DNA of 64,000 nucleotides from G001797105 sp964528155 (GTDB lineage Bacteria; Chloroflexota; Anaerolineae; Anaerolineales; E44-bin32): the NCBI GenBank assembly GCA_964528155.1, contig CAZGRL010000001.1, forward strand, positions 1-64,000. The letters run 5' to 3'. How positions within the stretch are numbered: the stretch's first letter is position 1; every line of letters begins with the position of its first letter. Of the stretch, positions 7,631-17,757 are shown piece after piece. Position numbers and translations under genes: made by a program. The notes beneath the pieces are model-generated. The model saw nothing but the letters and a program-made list of their open reading frames with translations, was not told the origin of the DNA and did not search any database.

Positions 7631-10015
7631 TCAGATTCGCGCCAGTTTGACGACGGTGACCCCCTCACCGCCTTCCGATTCATGCCCGCGTTCGAACGAA
7701 GCGACATATGGATTGTCTCTGACATATTCCCGGATCGCCTGACGCAGCCGCCCGGTGCCCTTTCCGTGGATCACCCGGATGAACGGCAGCCCTGCCACGA
7801 ACGCTGCATCCAGTCGACGCTCGAGTTCATCCAGGGCCTCTTCAGTCGTTCGGCCACGCAAATCAAGCTCCAGGGGAGGCGCTTGAGGCGCGACTGCTGA
7901 GACGCCTTGCCTGATCGCAGTTTGCGTGGCGCTCCGATGGATCAGTTGTTCCTCCGGCGGGCGCAGTTCATCCAGGCTGGCCTTAACCCGCAATCGCCCA
8001 ACCTGGACTTCGGCGTGACTCGCTCCCAGATCTGTGATCACCCCCTCGGTCCCCAGTGTTCGTAGAAGGACGCGGTCGCCGAGCTGGAATACGAAAGACG
8101 GAGCGGCTCTGTCTTTGGTTTCTCTGGGTGTCGGCACAGCGACCTTGTCAGCCAGTACATCCACATCGTCCTGCACGTCTTCCAGTGCTTCAAGCGGCTG
8201 GCCCGCCACGGCGAGCTTGCGACGCAACCCGCCGACCTCAGCTTGAAGCGACTCGACCGACGCCTGTGCTTCCTGACGGGCGTCCTCGAGGATGGCTCTT
8301 CGTTCTTTCTCTATTCCCGCCAGTCGTTCATCGAGCGCAGCCTCGAGCTCCTTGGCCCGCTGTCGTGCCTGCTCTGCCTCTTCGCGGGCAGCGCGTGAGG
8401 CATCGTGCTGCCGGTGGATCTCATCCAGAAGGCTCTCAGCCTGCAGATCCTCTGGCGCCAGTCGCTCACGGGCTCGTTCGACGAGGGCTGCGTCCAGCCC
8501 AAGCCGTTCGGCGATTGCCAGTGCGTTGGAGCGGCCGGGCAGTCCGATGGTCAATCGAAACGTCGGGCGCAGGCTCTCCAGGTCGAACTCGACGCTGGCA
8601 TTTCGCACTCCTACGGTGTTGTGCGCGTAGGCTTTGAGCTCCGGATAGTGCGTGGCAACAAGGGTGGTCACCTTTCGCTCGATCAGTACATCCAGGATCG
8701 CCCGCGCCAACGCGGCACCTTCTTGTGGATCCGTCCCAGCCCCCAGTTCATCAAGGACGACAAGGGATCGGGAGTCGGCGTGTCCGAGTATGTTGATGAT
8801 GTTTGAGATGTGGGATGAGAACGTCGAAAGAGATTGCTCGATCGATTGCTCATCCCCGATGTCGGCATATGCCGACTCGAAGACGCTGATCTCCGAACCG
8901 GACTCGGCCGGAATGTGCATGCCACATTGGGCCATCAGGGTCAGCAGCCCGGCCGTCTTGAGGCCTACCGTCTTGCCTCCCGTGTTGGGGCCGGTAATGA
9001 CCAGAGCGAATGCGTCATCAGGCAGATCGAGGTCAATGGGGACGACATCTGTCGGATCGAGCAAGGGATGCCTGGCGCCCAGCAGACGCAGGGTTGAGCC
9101 CGGGTGCCCGGGCGCTTCATCCCTGCGGAACTCTCGCAGGATGGGCTCGGTCGCGCGCAGCTCCTCGGCGTAGCGCGCCTTGGCGAAGGCAAGATCGAGG
9201 TCAGCCAGTGCACCAACTGTCTTGTCGATGCTCTCCGACCAGCGGCCGACCAACTCAGAGATCGAAGCCAGAATCCGCCGGACCTCGTCACGCTCGGCGA
9301 GCTGCAATTCGCGAATCTCGTTGTTCAGATCGACCGCTTCAAGAGGCTCGATGAACAGCGTCGCACCCGAGGCCGACTGGTCATGGACAACTGCCTTCAA
9401 TTGCCCCTTGAATTCCGCCCTCAACGGGATTACGAACCGGCCATCCCTCTGGGTGATGATCGGCTCTTGAAGCATCGGGGAAACTTTCGGGTCACCCAAA
9501 AGGCGCTGCAACTTGCCGGTCAGCCTGTCGTGCGCAACCCGCAGCTCCGTCCGAATCTCGCCGAGCCTGGCCGATGCGCTGTCGAGCACGTCCCCCCGTT
9601 CGTTCAGCGCACGTGCAATGGCATCGACGATCTCGGCGCGCGGCTCCAGACTCTGTGCGATGGCAGCCAACGTCGGATAGGCCCTTGCGGCCTTTTCAAA
9701 CAACTTCCTCAGCCTGATGGCCGACTGTAGAGTGCCCTTGACATCAAGCAACTGGGTAGGCTCAAGCACGCCGCCGTGGGAGGCCGTCGACGCCTCGGGC
9801 CGCACATCATGCGCACCGGCCACCGACACTCGTGCATTGACGCTGAACAGACGACGGGCTTCTGTTGTCTCGGTCTGGCGACGGACCGCTTCAACCGGAT
9901 CAGACGTAGGCGAGAGGTCTCGCACCGCGTCCTTGGAGGCCGAGAAGGCCGCAAACGAGGCGAGACGATCGAGGATCTTCTCCAGCTCAAGCGTGTGCAG
10001 GGATTTCGCTTCCAT
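7631..10015 (-). CDS. mutS2: MutS2 endonuclease/ATPase
   Basis: MutS2 lacks the mismatch-recognition domain of MutS; in bacteria it is linked to suppression of recombination and rescue of collided ribosomes. The 794-aa protein has an N-terminal core/clamp region, the ABC-type ATPase with Walker A GPNTGGKT and Walker B followed by LDELGAGTDP, the STFSSH region, a long coiled coil (about residues 500-620), and a C-terminal Smr nuclease domain starting LDLRGRT with the HGKGTG motif. The ATG at 10015 begins MEAKSLHTLELEKIL, the family N-terminus; the 24 upstream in-frame residues are not conserved-looking. Confidence 0.96.
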   Translation of the reverse strand: MEAKSLHTLELEKILDRLASFAAFSASKDAVRDLSPTSDPVEAVRRQTETTEARRLFSVNARVSVAGAHDVRPEASTASHGGVLEPTQLLDVKGTLQSAIRLRKLFEKAARAYPTLAAIAQSLEPRAEIVDAIARALNERGDVLDSASARLGEIRTELRVAHDRLTGKLQRLLGDPKVSPMLQEPIITQRDGRFVIPLRAEFKGQLKAVVHDQSASGATLFIEPLEAVDLNNEIRELQLAERDEVRRILASISELVGRWSESIDKTVGALADLDLAFAKARYAEELRATEPILREFRRDEAPGHPGSTLRLLGARHPLLDPTDVVPIDLDLPDDAFALVITGPNTGGKTVGLKTAGLLTLMAQCGMHIPAESGSEISVFESAYADIGDEQSIEQSLSTFSSHISNIINILGHADSRSLVVLDELGAGTDPQEGAALARAILDVLIERKVTTLVATHYPELKAYAHNTVGVRNASVEFDLESLRPTFRLTIGLPGRSNALAIAERLGLDAALVERARERLAPEDLQAESLLDEIHRQHDASRAAREEAEQARQRAKELEAALDERLAGIEKERRAILEDARQEAQASVESLQAEVGGLRRKLAVAGQPLEALEDVQDDVDVLADKVAVPTPRETKDRAAPSFVFQLGDRVLLRTLGTEGVITDLGASHAEVQVGRLRVKASLDELRPPEEQLIHRSATQTAIRQGVSAVAPQAPPLELDLRGRTTEEALDELERRLDAAFVAGLPFIRVIHGKGTGRLRQAIREYVRDNPYVASFERGHESEGGEGVTVVKLARI

Positions 10016-10243
10016 GGCGTGCGCAGTGTAACATGAATGAGAGGCTGCAGAACGACGGCTCCGTCGATACGCGCACGGACGGTCCACTTTTCCAGGATAG
10101 CCGGCAGCAACTTACTGGAGTGTGGGATCCAGCAAGCGGATCCTGATGCGGTCCCGCGCCGCGGGCAAGGTCCCACCAGGCTTGGTCAAGGTTTGAGTGG
10201 GTGGAGGACGCCAGACAGCGCCTGGACGTTTGACGAGAGAGAC

Positions 10244-12309
10244 TTAGAACTCGAGGAGGTCGGAGATCCCTTGCGAGATCGTTTCTTTGTTGGGGAGGAT
10301 GCGATCCATCAGCCCAGCGTTGTAAGGGATGGGGCAGTCGGGCACGGCCATGCGCCTGATCGGCGCGTCGAGGTCCTTGAAACCTCTCTCCGCAAGCGTG
10401 GCCACGACCTCCGCCCCAAACCCGGTCGTGAGTGGTTCCTCGTGCACGACCAGGCCCTTTCCGGTCTTGGCGATCGAGGTCAACACTGTCTGACGATCCC
10501 AGGGGACGATCGTCCTCAAGTCAATCACCTCGACCTTGCCTGGAAAACGGTCCGCCGCTTCCAGGCACACATAGACCATGGCGCCCCAGGTCACAAGGGT
10601 GAGTTCCATTCCCTGCGTCAGTATGGCTGCCCGGCCGAACGGAATCACATAGTCCGGACCAGGATCCGGCCGTCGGGCAACCGGCGAGTCGAGCAGCGCA
10701 CGGTGTTCGAGGAACACCGTGGGGGCTTGGCCGCGCAGGGCCGCCCGAAACAGCCCAGCGGCGTCGGCCGCGTTTGAAGGTATCGCCACCCGCCATCCCA
10801 GGCTTTGTACAGAGAAGGATTCACCGGTGACCGAATGCCACGGATCACCGATCTTCTTGCCGTGCCCAATCGGGATGCGAAGGACCATCGGCGCGGCGAA
10901 CTTCCCGGCGGTTCGCCAGCGTAGGGTGCTGGCGTTGTGGATTTGCTCGGTCGCCGGATCGGCGTATTTGCGAAATTGGATTTCCGGGATCGGCAGCAGA
11001 CCTGCCAGGGCCATCCCGATCGATCGCCCAATGATCCCTTCTTCCGACAACGACGTGTCGAAGACGCGTTCGTCACCGAAGCGGGTTTGCAGCCCCATGG
11101 TGGCAGCATGGACCCCACCCTTGAGCCCGACATCCTCGCCGAAGATCAACGCCCGTGGGTTGGCCTCCAGCTCTTCTTCCATCACAGCCCGAACGCTACC
11201 AATCAGGTTCACCCTGGGAGCGGTGAGGTTGGGGGTGACTTCCGTGCGAAGTCGGCTCAGGCCGATTTCCGGCGCTACGCCTCCCATCGACTGGAGCGAT
11301 CCGTCGAAGAAGACATGGTCAGTCGCCGAGTCGGGCATGGGTTCGGTCCTGGCACGCGCCTCGTCCAATGCCAGGCGTAGTTCCCATTCAACTTCGCTCC
11401 GAATGTGAGCCATCTCTTCGGCACTCAGCCATTCCTCCAGGCGGCGGACCGGATCGCGGTCTGCTTCCTCTTGCTTACGTGTTTCACTCTTATAAGCCTG
11501 GTTATCGACGAAGGTGTGCCCGCTTAGTCGTGGGACGGTCAAACGAACCAGGCACGGGCCTTCACTTGAGCGTGTGTGTGATACCGCGGCCCTGATCAGC
11601 GACGCAGCCTGCTCAGGTTCGGTGCCGGAACCGCTGAGGATAGCCAGGTTCTGGAAAGAGGCCAGGTTGGCGGATATGTCGCCGCCGGGAGTCTGCAGCT
11701 GGCTCGGGACCGAGAGTCCATATCCGTTGTCCTCGATGAAGAAGAGCATTGGCAGGCGCAGGGTCGTGGCGATCATCAGCGCCGACCAGAAACCACTCGA
11801 GGCCACAGATCCGTCCCCGCCCATGGCGACGGCGATCGATCCCGCCCAGTCAGCCTCTCCAAGGACGTGCTCACGGTAACGGATCGCCTGCGCCCAGCCC
11901 GCCGCCGGCGTGTACTGGGAGCCGACGTCGCCCGAGGCCGGCAGCACGGCCGCCGCGCCTCGTGACTGCATCGAGAATATCACCCCCGCGTCCCGGCCTT
12001 CGGAGGGCCCACCGCTCCGCGCCATGCCGGCCGCCAGGGCCTCTGTGAGGGTCAGGCCTGCGGCCAGCACGAACGGACGTGAGCGGTAGTAGGTTGCGCG
12101 GCATCATGCGGGTGGTCCAGCATGAGGGCCAGCAAGACCTGAGCCAACTCGTGCCCCCTGGCCGAAAACTGATAGGCTACCTCACCCGCGGGTGCAAGCT
12201 CGGTTTCCTCCAGGTCATCGAGTGTGCGCGAGCGCATGACCAGGCGCGCCACTTGCATCCAATCGATGTCGACCTGTGTGCCCTGCACAATTGAGCGTGT
12301 GTCCGTCAC
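10244..12309 (-). pseudogene. fused alpha/beta E1 of 2-oxoacid dehydrogenase, frameshifted near 12091
   Basis: This is a single-chain thiamin-diphosphate E1 of the pyruvate / branched-chain 2-oxoacid dehydrogenase type, with alpha and beta parts fused. The alpha half has GDGS plus EDN spaced as in the ThDP motif; the beta half has FGEDVGLKGG, the RIPIGHGK region and the C-terminal transketolase domain. The first 70-odd codons (from a GTG at 12309) lie in another frame: that frame reads ARGHELAQVLLALMLDHPHDAAQP and then diverges, while the main frame resumes with YYRSRPFVLAAGLTL. One base is missing around 12091-12095. It may be a real inactivating deletion or a sequence error. No E2/E3 genes are nearby. 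Confidence 0.85.
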
Positions 12310-12535
12310 CTTCCCGCTCTAATCTTGACTATTATAGTCCGCGTTGAAGCGCTGACCGCAGGGCCCATCCTTCCCCCACAGCCGGATACAGCGCAACGGT
12401 GATGCCCGACGTTGAAGGTTGCGCCGTTCATCACTCCCCAGCTGGTGCATCAACCGTCACAATCAACTTCAGGTGGGCCAAACACCAGGCTGAAACCAGG
12501 CGGGTGGATGGTCGTTTCGATTTCTGGAGGCGCAC

Positions 12536-13408
12536 ATGCAAGACCTGACAGCTTCCTTCCTCGAGTTGATCCGCCTGACGGCGACGGATCTGCCTTCTGA
12601 AATTGAAGGCTCCTTGCGCGCTGCCCGTGACCGGGAGACGCCCGGATCGGCGGCCGCCGGTGCTCTTGATACGATCCTGGAGAACGTAGCTCTGGCGCGC
12701 CGGAACTCCACACCGATATGCCAGGACACCGGCACGCCGATCTTCTACGTTCACCACCCGGAGGGCTGGAGCACGCGAAGCTTGCGGACTCAGATCCGAG
12801 AAGCCACCGCCCAGGCGACGGCGCGGGCCTACCTCAGGCCGAACGCCGTCGATTCGGTGACCGGCAAGAACAGCGGCAATAACCTCGGAGACGACTATTT
12901 TCCTACGATCCATTTCGAAGAGATTGAAGGCGAAGTACTGACAGTCGACCTGATGCTGAAAGGCGGTGGCTGCGAGAACGTCGGGGCTCAGCTTTCCCTT
13001 CCCAACGCCCAGCTCGGCGCCGGGCGGGATCTGGCCGGTGTCCGAAAAGCTGTGCTCGACGCAGTCTACAAGGCTCAGGGCAAGGGTTGCGCTCCGGGGA
13101 TCCTCGGGGTGGCCGTAGGAGGGGACCGCGGATCGTCGTACTACGCTTCCAAAGAAGCTCTCTTCCGAAGCCTGGAGGACAAGAACCCCGATCCCAAACT
13201 GGCTGCGCTTGAGGATCAGTTGACCGATGAAGCCAATCAACTTGACATTGGACCGATGGGCTTCGGCGGCAAGACGACCGTCCTCGGTGTCAAGGTCAAG
13301 AATATGCATCGGCTCCCGGCCAGTTTTTTCGTGTCGGTCTCGTACATGTGCTGGGCCTATCGTCGACGCAGGATGGTCGTCGATGGGTCTGACGTGACGT
13401 TTAGCTGA
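12536..13408 (+). CDS. class I fumarate hydratase / tartrate dehydratase alpha subunit
   Basis: Iron-sulfur hydro-lyase subunit that interconverts fumarate and malate (or dehydrates tartrate). Visible motifs are PICQDTGTPIFYV near residue 62 (a cluster cysteine), GGGCENVG and QGKGCAPGILGVAVGGDR for further cluster ligands, and GFGGKTTVLGVKV near the C-terminus. The 290-aa length and separate downstream beta gene match the two-subunit class I enzymes. GGAGG sits 6 bases before the ATG. Fumarase is the more likely role in a small anaerobe, but substrate specificity cannot be read from sequence. Confidence 0.93.
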   Translation: MQDLTASFLELIRLTATDLPSEIEGSLRAARDRETPGSAAAGALDTILENVALARRNSTPICQDTGTPIFYVHHPEGWSTRSLRTQIREATAQATARAYLRPNAVDSVTGKNSGNNLGDDYFPTIHFEEIEGEVLTVDLMLKGGGCENVGAQLSLPNAQLGAGRDLAGVRKAVLDAVYKAQGKGCAPGILGVAVGGDRGSSYYASKEALFRSLEDKNPDPKLAALEDQLTDEANQLDIGPMGFGGKTTVLGVKVKNMHRLPASFFVSVSYMCWAYRRRRMVVDGSDVTFS

Positions 13409-13419
13409 GGGAGGGCTTG

Positions 13420-14049
13420 ATGCACAACCTTGCTATCCCCATCCCGGATGACACGATCCGCGATCTCAAGGTCGGCGATCCTGTGTCGCTCTCCGGAGTG
13501 ATGATCACCGGCCGGGACGCCGCCCACAAGTGGATGGTCGAGACATTCGTCAAGGGTACACGTGAGCCCCAGGGAGATGACCAGCAGATCTACGAGGCAT
13601 TGAAGGAAATCCTGGCAGGTGGCGCGATCTACCATTGCGGTCCCGTTGTCGCCGGCCTGGACACACGTGAATACCGTTTTGTCGCCGCTGGGCCGACGAC
13701 GAGTACCCGCGAGGAGCCGTATCAGGGCGACGTCATGCGTCACTTCAACGTCAAGGCTGTCATCGGCAAGGGCGGCATGGGCCCGAAGACGCTGGCCGCC
13801 TGCGTGGAGGTGCCCGGCGTCTATCTGCACGCGATCGGGGGCGCAGCTTCGCTCATCGCCCAATCCGTCCAGCAGGTGAAGACCGTCCACAAGCTTGAAT
13901 TCGGCGTTCCCGAAGCGATGTGGGTGATCGAGGTCAGGGATTTCCCGGCCGTCGTCACGATGGACGCCCACGGCGGCAGCCTGCACGCCGAGGTCGAAGC
14001 CCGATCCAAAGCCAATCTGGAGAGGCTGCTGGCGGAAGGGCTCCGGTGA
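13420..14049 (+). CDS. class I fumarate hydratase / tartrate dehydratase beta subunit
   Basis: The C-terminal swivelling domain of class I fumarase as a separate 209-aa chain. Characteristic segments are GDPVSLSGVMITGRDAAHK, YHCGPVV, AAGPTTSTREEPYQ and IGKGGMG. The ATG at 13420 has GAGGGAGGG ending 4 bases before it; a TTG just upstream is not needed. Only 11 bases separate it from the alpha gene, so the two are co-transcribed and co-translated. Confidence 0.93.
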   Translation: MHNLAIPIPDDTIRDLKVGDPVSLSGVMITGRDAAHKWMVETFVKGTREPQGDDQQIYEALKEILAGGAIYHCGPVVAGLDTREYRFVAAGPTTSTREEPYQGDVMRHFNVKAVIGKGGMGPKTLAACVEVPGVYLHAIGGAASLIAQSVQQVKTVHKLEFGVPEAMWVIEVRDFPAVVTMDAHGGSLHAEVEARSKANLERLLAEGLR

Positions 14050-14290
14050 AACGCTAGGACCAATCGTCCGGGAAATACCCCTCACTTCTGCTGCCGCGCC
14101 ATTCGCGGCACAATCTGCGACAGTTCGACATGCCCTTTGTGTCGGCGCTGATCGAAGCGAAGGGCCATTCCTCTGATATCATCTTCTCCGGCGCTGGACG
14201 GTTGATCCAAATCCGGCACTCCTCAAGCTGGAATAGAGAAAGTGTGATCGAGAGCCGAATGGTGCGCCTCGCTGCAAGAGGTCATGTCGA

Positions 14291-14821
14291 ATGCCCACGT
14301 CCACCCCGTTGGTCACGGTGATCGGCAAATCCAGAGCCGGGAAGACGAGCCTGCTCGAGAAGTTGATCGCTGAGCTCAAACGGCGCGGCTATCGCGTGGG
14401 CACCATCAAGCATCACTCGCATCCCGGCTTCGAGATCGACCAGGAGGGTAAAGACAGTTGGCGGCATGCTCGCGCTGGCAGCCAGCATGTCGTCATTGCC
14501 AGCCCCGATCGGATCGCCTCGTACCGCTCCCTCGAGCGCGAACTCAGCCTAGACGAGATCGCCCGCACCATAGATGACGTAGATATCATCCTCACCGAAG
14601 GCTATATGCAGGCCGGCAAACCGACAATCCAGGTCGTGCGGGAGGCATACGGCCTTGAGTTGATCGGCTCGCCAGAACAGTGCTTTGCCTTCGCCACAGA
14701 CGCCCAACTGGACGTGGATACACCCTGCTTTGACTTGAACGATTCCATAGGGTTAGCCGATCTGGTTGAGCGGACCTTCCTCACTCAGGACTCACAAAGA
14801 CACGATCTGACCGAAGCTTGA
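14291..14821 (+). CDS. mobB: molybdopterin-guanine dinucleotide biosynthesis adapter MobB
   Basis: P-loop protein that assists MobA in attaching GMP to molybdopterin or links cofactor synthesis to acceptor enzymes. The N-terminal Walker A GKSRAGKTSLLEKL is near residue 12, followed by GTIKHHSHPGFEID, DSWRHARAG and ILTEGYMQAGKP, all typical of MobB. It stands alone without mobA or moa genes. Its presence implies a molybdenum enzyme somewhere in the genome, but none is encoded in this window. Confidence 0.92.
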   Translation: MPTSTPLVTVIGKSRAGKTSLLEKLIAELKRRGYRVGTIKHHSHPGFEIDQEGKDSWRHARAGSQHVVIASPDRIASYRSLERELSLDEIARTIDDVDIILTEGYMQAGKPTIQVVREAYGLELIGSPEQCFAFATDAQLDVDTPCFDLNDSIGLADLVERTFLTQDSQRHDLTEA

Positions 14822-15432
14822 ACAGCGCCGGGACGCCATGGTGGACCGTGATACGATGGTCGGCGGGCGCACTGTCTCCCGCAGGCGGTGAGTCGTTCGG
14901 GCTCGTCTTGACCGCCCATGAGCTCGCATGAGTATTCGTCGGAGATCCGATATGCGGAGGCCAGCCACCTCGCAATTCTTGCTTTCTCGCTCTCCGTCGT
15001 GATCTTGCACTATCTATGATCAAGCCGTCTCTTGGGTGCGTAATGGGATCGTAGCCCTTGAGCCCCAACGGAGCCTTCCGCTCGAGACTCTCGGATGATT
15101 GCTCGCCCCTTCGGGCTCCGAATGACACACTGGGGAGGGCTCCCGCTTCGAGGAAATGCCCGACCTTGTCATTCCGCCTGCCCACCTTTGCCTGCGCCAC
15201 CCTGGCCCGACCGCCCGGGCGGGCAGGTGCAGGCAGACCACAGGCCAGGGAGCAGGGCCCGAAGGGACTTGGGAGGAATCATTGTGACGTTACTCTATTT
15301 GGCCGCTACCGGGTCATGAGGCGCACCTTCGGTGGGGGAATACGCTGATCGGAAACACGCCTCCCGGTAGACGAGGCTGCGCCATGAGCGCCAAGTGGGC
15401 CGCTTGAGCCAAGTGGGATAGGAGGGCAGACC
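14822..15432. other. intergenic stretch, 611 bases, no gene; contains degenerate repeats
   Basis: No open frame here has a recognisable product. The first half is unremarkable. The second half (about 15090-15290) is a composite of short repeats described separately. The last 40 bases hold the ribosome site region of the DUF4342 gene. Confidence 0.5.
15095..15290. repeat. degenerate dispersed repeat with GTCATTCCG and GGCCAGGGAGC elements
   Basis: Contains TTCGGGCTCCGAATGACA, later GTCATTCCGCC, and ends with CCGAAGGGACTTGGGAGGAATC. This is the pattern of the short dispersed intergenic repeats (GTCATTC ... GGAATC) I associate with Chloroflexota genomes. A CCGCCCGGGCGG palindrome lies inside. 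The string CAGGCCAGGGAGC also occurs at about 6862-6880 upstream of hypA, next to GGAGCGAAGCGAAG. Family membership is from memory and not checked. Confidence 0.4.
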
Positions 15433-15747
15433 ATGAGTGAACAGAAAGTCCGAACCGAAGAGTTCCACGTCGACGGCGATGCGCTTGTTTCCAAGATCAA
15501 GGAGCTTGTGCACGAGGGGAACATACGCCGCGTGACGATCAAGAACGAGGAGGGAAAGGCCCTCATCGACTTGCCCCTCACGTTGGGTGTGGTCGGCGCG
15601 ATTCTGGCACCTCAATTGGCGGCGATCGGCGCCATCGCGGCCCTGGTCACGAAGTGTACGATTGTCGTCGAACGGGTCGAGGAGCAATCAGAGAAGTCGG
15701 CGAAGGATCGCGGTAGGGTTGAGGCCCCCGAGGCTGCCGGAGCCTGA
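15433..15747 (+). CDS. DUF4342-like small protein
   Basis: A 104-aa protein whose first 85 residues match the DUF4342 pattern: VSKIKELVHEGNIRRVTIKNEEG, then a hydrophobic LPLTLGVVGAILAPQLAAIGAIAALVTKCTIVVER stretch of about 35 residues that may insert in or lie on the membrane. Function is unknown. It starts at an ATG after GGAGG-like purines at 15420-15427. The last five codons (EAAGA) and the stop are read from the stem of the terminator that ends the transcript. Confidence 0.85.
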   Translation: MSEQKVRTEEFHVDGDALVSKIKELVHEGNIRRVTIKNEEGKALIDLPLTLGVVGAILAPQLAAIGAIAALVTKCTIVVERVEEQSEKSAKDRGRVEAPEAAGA

Positions 15748-15766
15748 CAGGCTCCGGCAGCCTTTT
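15732..15766 (+). terminator. Rho-independent terminator of the DUF4342 gene
   Basis: Perfect 14-bp stem: GGCTGCCGGAGCCT at 15732-15745 pairs with 15749-15762 around a GAC loop, followed by TTTT. The stop codon of the gene lies inside the loop side of the left arm. Confidence 0.9.
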
Positions 15767-15816
15767 GGCGAGGGCAGCTCGTCTTCAAGGTCGATGGTCC
15801 GAGACACCCTCTACGA

Positions 15817-16302
15817 TCAGACGCCGTGTGACTGCCGCCAGGTGATGATCTGGGCCATGTGTTCGGCCTCATGCCCATAGCTATCCTCGGCGATCCAATG
15901 CCCAAGAGGTTCACCATCCAGCCAGGGGAAGAGGCCCGGGTCGGCCAGTTCCTTGTCCGTGAAACCATCCACCCTGCGGGCCGTTTGACGGCGCACGGCG
16001 TGGAAGTCCTCCAGAACCTGGTTGAGGGCCCGATCCTTATGCATGGGATACCAGCGGGCGTTCAGTTCGTCGACCGTATCAGGGCTGAGTTGAGCCGTCG
16101 TGGGTTTGCGGCCCTGGCGAGCTTGCCAGAGAAGCGTCACCAACTCCGCTTCCCAAAGGCTCAGGTGGACCAGAATATCCTTAACGGACCAATCGCCGAT
16201 CACGCCAGGTTCAACCATCTGGTCGTCGTCCAGTCCCTCCAGAGTCTTGAGCATGGCTTCACGGCTGGCATTGAGTTCAGAGAGGACTGCGGCTTTGCTC
16301 AC
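15817..16302 (-). CDS. ClbS/DfsB-type four-helix bundle (DinB superfamily) protein
   Basis: A 161-aa helical protein starting at GTG 16302 with AGGAGACC upstream. It shows the DinB/ClbS pattern: SREAMLKTLEGLDDDQM, GDWSVKDILVHLSLWEAE with His in helix 2, and GHEAEHMAQIITW with paired histidines near the C-terminus, which together would bind a divalent metal. Such proteins are metal-dependent thiol transferases or hydrolases; ClbS itself protects against colibactin. The substrate here is unknown. It converges with the DUF4342 gene. Confidence 0.85.
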   Translation of the reverse strand: MSKAAVLSELNASREAMLKTLEGLDDDQMVEPGVIGDWSVKDILVHLSLWEAELVTLLWQARQGRKPTTAQLSPDTVDELNARWYPMHKDRALNQVLEDFHAVRRQTARRVDGFTDKELADPGLFPWLDGEPLGHWIAEDSYGHEAEHMAQIITWRQSHGV

Positions 16303-16551
16303 TGGGTTGGTCTCCTGTATCAGCCTACAGACAAGGGTGCGATGAATGCGATTCGGAGCGAAGCGACCTCAGCCGATCCATCCGAAGGGGTTCTCTAGCC
16401 GAATGTTATAATAGCGGCCGCCGCGCCACCAGGGTTGGGCTGTGCAAAACATCAGGTCGACTCCGGCGCGAGGTAGACCATCGAAGCGGCATTCCAGGGA
16501 GGCCCTGCTGGCCGACTTGCTCCTCTTATTCTGAAGCGCGCGCGAGGCCTG

Positions 16552-17739
16552 ATGCCCGGCTCACCTGCAGTTCTCAGCAAAACTCCCGCATTCGAAGCGT
16601 TCATCCCCATCGTGCGCCCTACCCTGCCCCCGTTCGAGGATGGGCTGCGCGACGAGCTAGCCGGCATCCTCGAGAGCGGCAACCTCACCAAGGGTGAGTA
16701 CTTGCGCGAGTTCGAGGCGCGCATCGCCGACTACCTCGGCGTCAAACATGCCGTCGGCGTGTCTTCAGGCACGCTCGGACTGCTTCTGACATACCACGGC
16801 CTTGCGCTCAAGGACGAGGTCATCGTCCCATCGTTCACCTTCATGGCAACCGTGCATCCGCTCGTCTGGCTGGGCGCCCGACCGGTGTTTGTCGACATTG
16901 ATCGCCACACCTGGAATGTCGACCCGGCGAGGGTTGAAGCTGCGATCACACCCCGGACCACGGCCATCGTCGCGGTCCACAACTTCGGTAACCCGGCGCC
17001 GATCGCCGAACTAGAGCCGATCGCCTCGAATCACGGTCTCAAATTGGTCTTCGACTCGGCTCATGGATTCGGGTCCTTGCATCAGGGGCGCCCGGTCGGT
17101 CGTTTCGGCGACGCAGAAGTATTTTCCCTGAGCCCGACCAAGTTGCTGGTTGCCGGCGAAGGCGGGATCGTCGCCACAGATGATGACAAGCTTGCGGAAC
17201 ATATCCGAGTCGGACGCGAGTACGGAAATCCGGGCGACTACGGCAGCGATTTTCCGGGGGTCAACGCCAGGATGCCCGAATTCAACGCTGTCCTGGGCAT
17301 CCACAGTCTGACCATGCTCGACGAGAACGCCATTCGGCGGAATCGACTTGTCGCCGCGTATCGCGAAGCCCTGGACACGGTACCCGGGATCACCTTCCAG
17401 GAGGTCGCTCCCGGAGATCGATGCTCATACAAAGATCTGTCGATCACTATTGACGAGAACACTTTCGGGCTTGGTCGAGACGAATTGGCTCTCGCCCTGC
17501 AGGCCGAAAACATCGATACACGCAAGTACCACGATCCACCGGTCCACATGCATAAGACCTACATCAGACAGCTTGAAGAGCAGATCGACCCACTGACAGT
17601 GACAAACGAGATTGCCGGCAAGAGCCTGAGCCTGCCGATCTGGTCTCACATGCGTTTAGAGATGGTCGAGAAAATCTGCAATGCGATCCACGGCATCCAC
17701 GTTCACAGCGCCGAAGTGAAGAAGGTCCTGGCAAGCTGA
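16552..17739 (+). CDS. DegT/DnrJ/EryC1/StrS family PLP aminotransferase
   Basis: PLP-dependent sugar aminotransferase family of fold type I, 395 aa. Visible features are FIPIVRPTLPP at the start, GVSSGTLGLLL for phosphate binding, PSFTFMATVHPLVWLGARPVFVDID, DSAHGFGS (PLP-contacting Asp) and SLSPTKLLVAGEGG with the Schiff-base lysine. Members usually make amino sugars for surface glycans or antibiotics. No nucleotide-sugar gene is next to it, so its substrate cannot be guessed from context. Confidence 0.9.
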   Translation: MPGSPAVLSKTPAFEAFIPIVRPTLPPFEDGLRDELAGILESGNLTKGEYLREFEARIADYLGVKHAVGVSSGTLGLLLTYHGLALKDEVIVPSFTFMATVHPLVWLGARPVFVDIDRHTWNVDPARVEAAITPRTTAIVAVHNFGNPAPIAELEPIASNHGLKLVFDSAHGFGSLHQGRPVGRFGDAEVFSLSPTKLLVAGEGGIVATDDDKLAEHIRVGREYGNPGDYGSDFPGVNARMPEFNAVLGIHSLTMLDENAIRRNRLVAAYREALDTVPGITFQEVAPGDRCSYKDLSITIDENTFGLGRDELALALQAENIDTRKYHDPPVHMHKTYIRQLEEQIDPLTVTNEIAGKSLSLPIWSHMRLEMVEKICNAIHGIHVHSAEVKKVLAS

Positions 17740-17757
17740 TCTGCTCGCCGACCTGCC

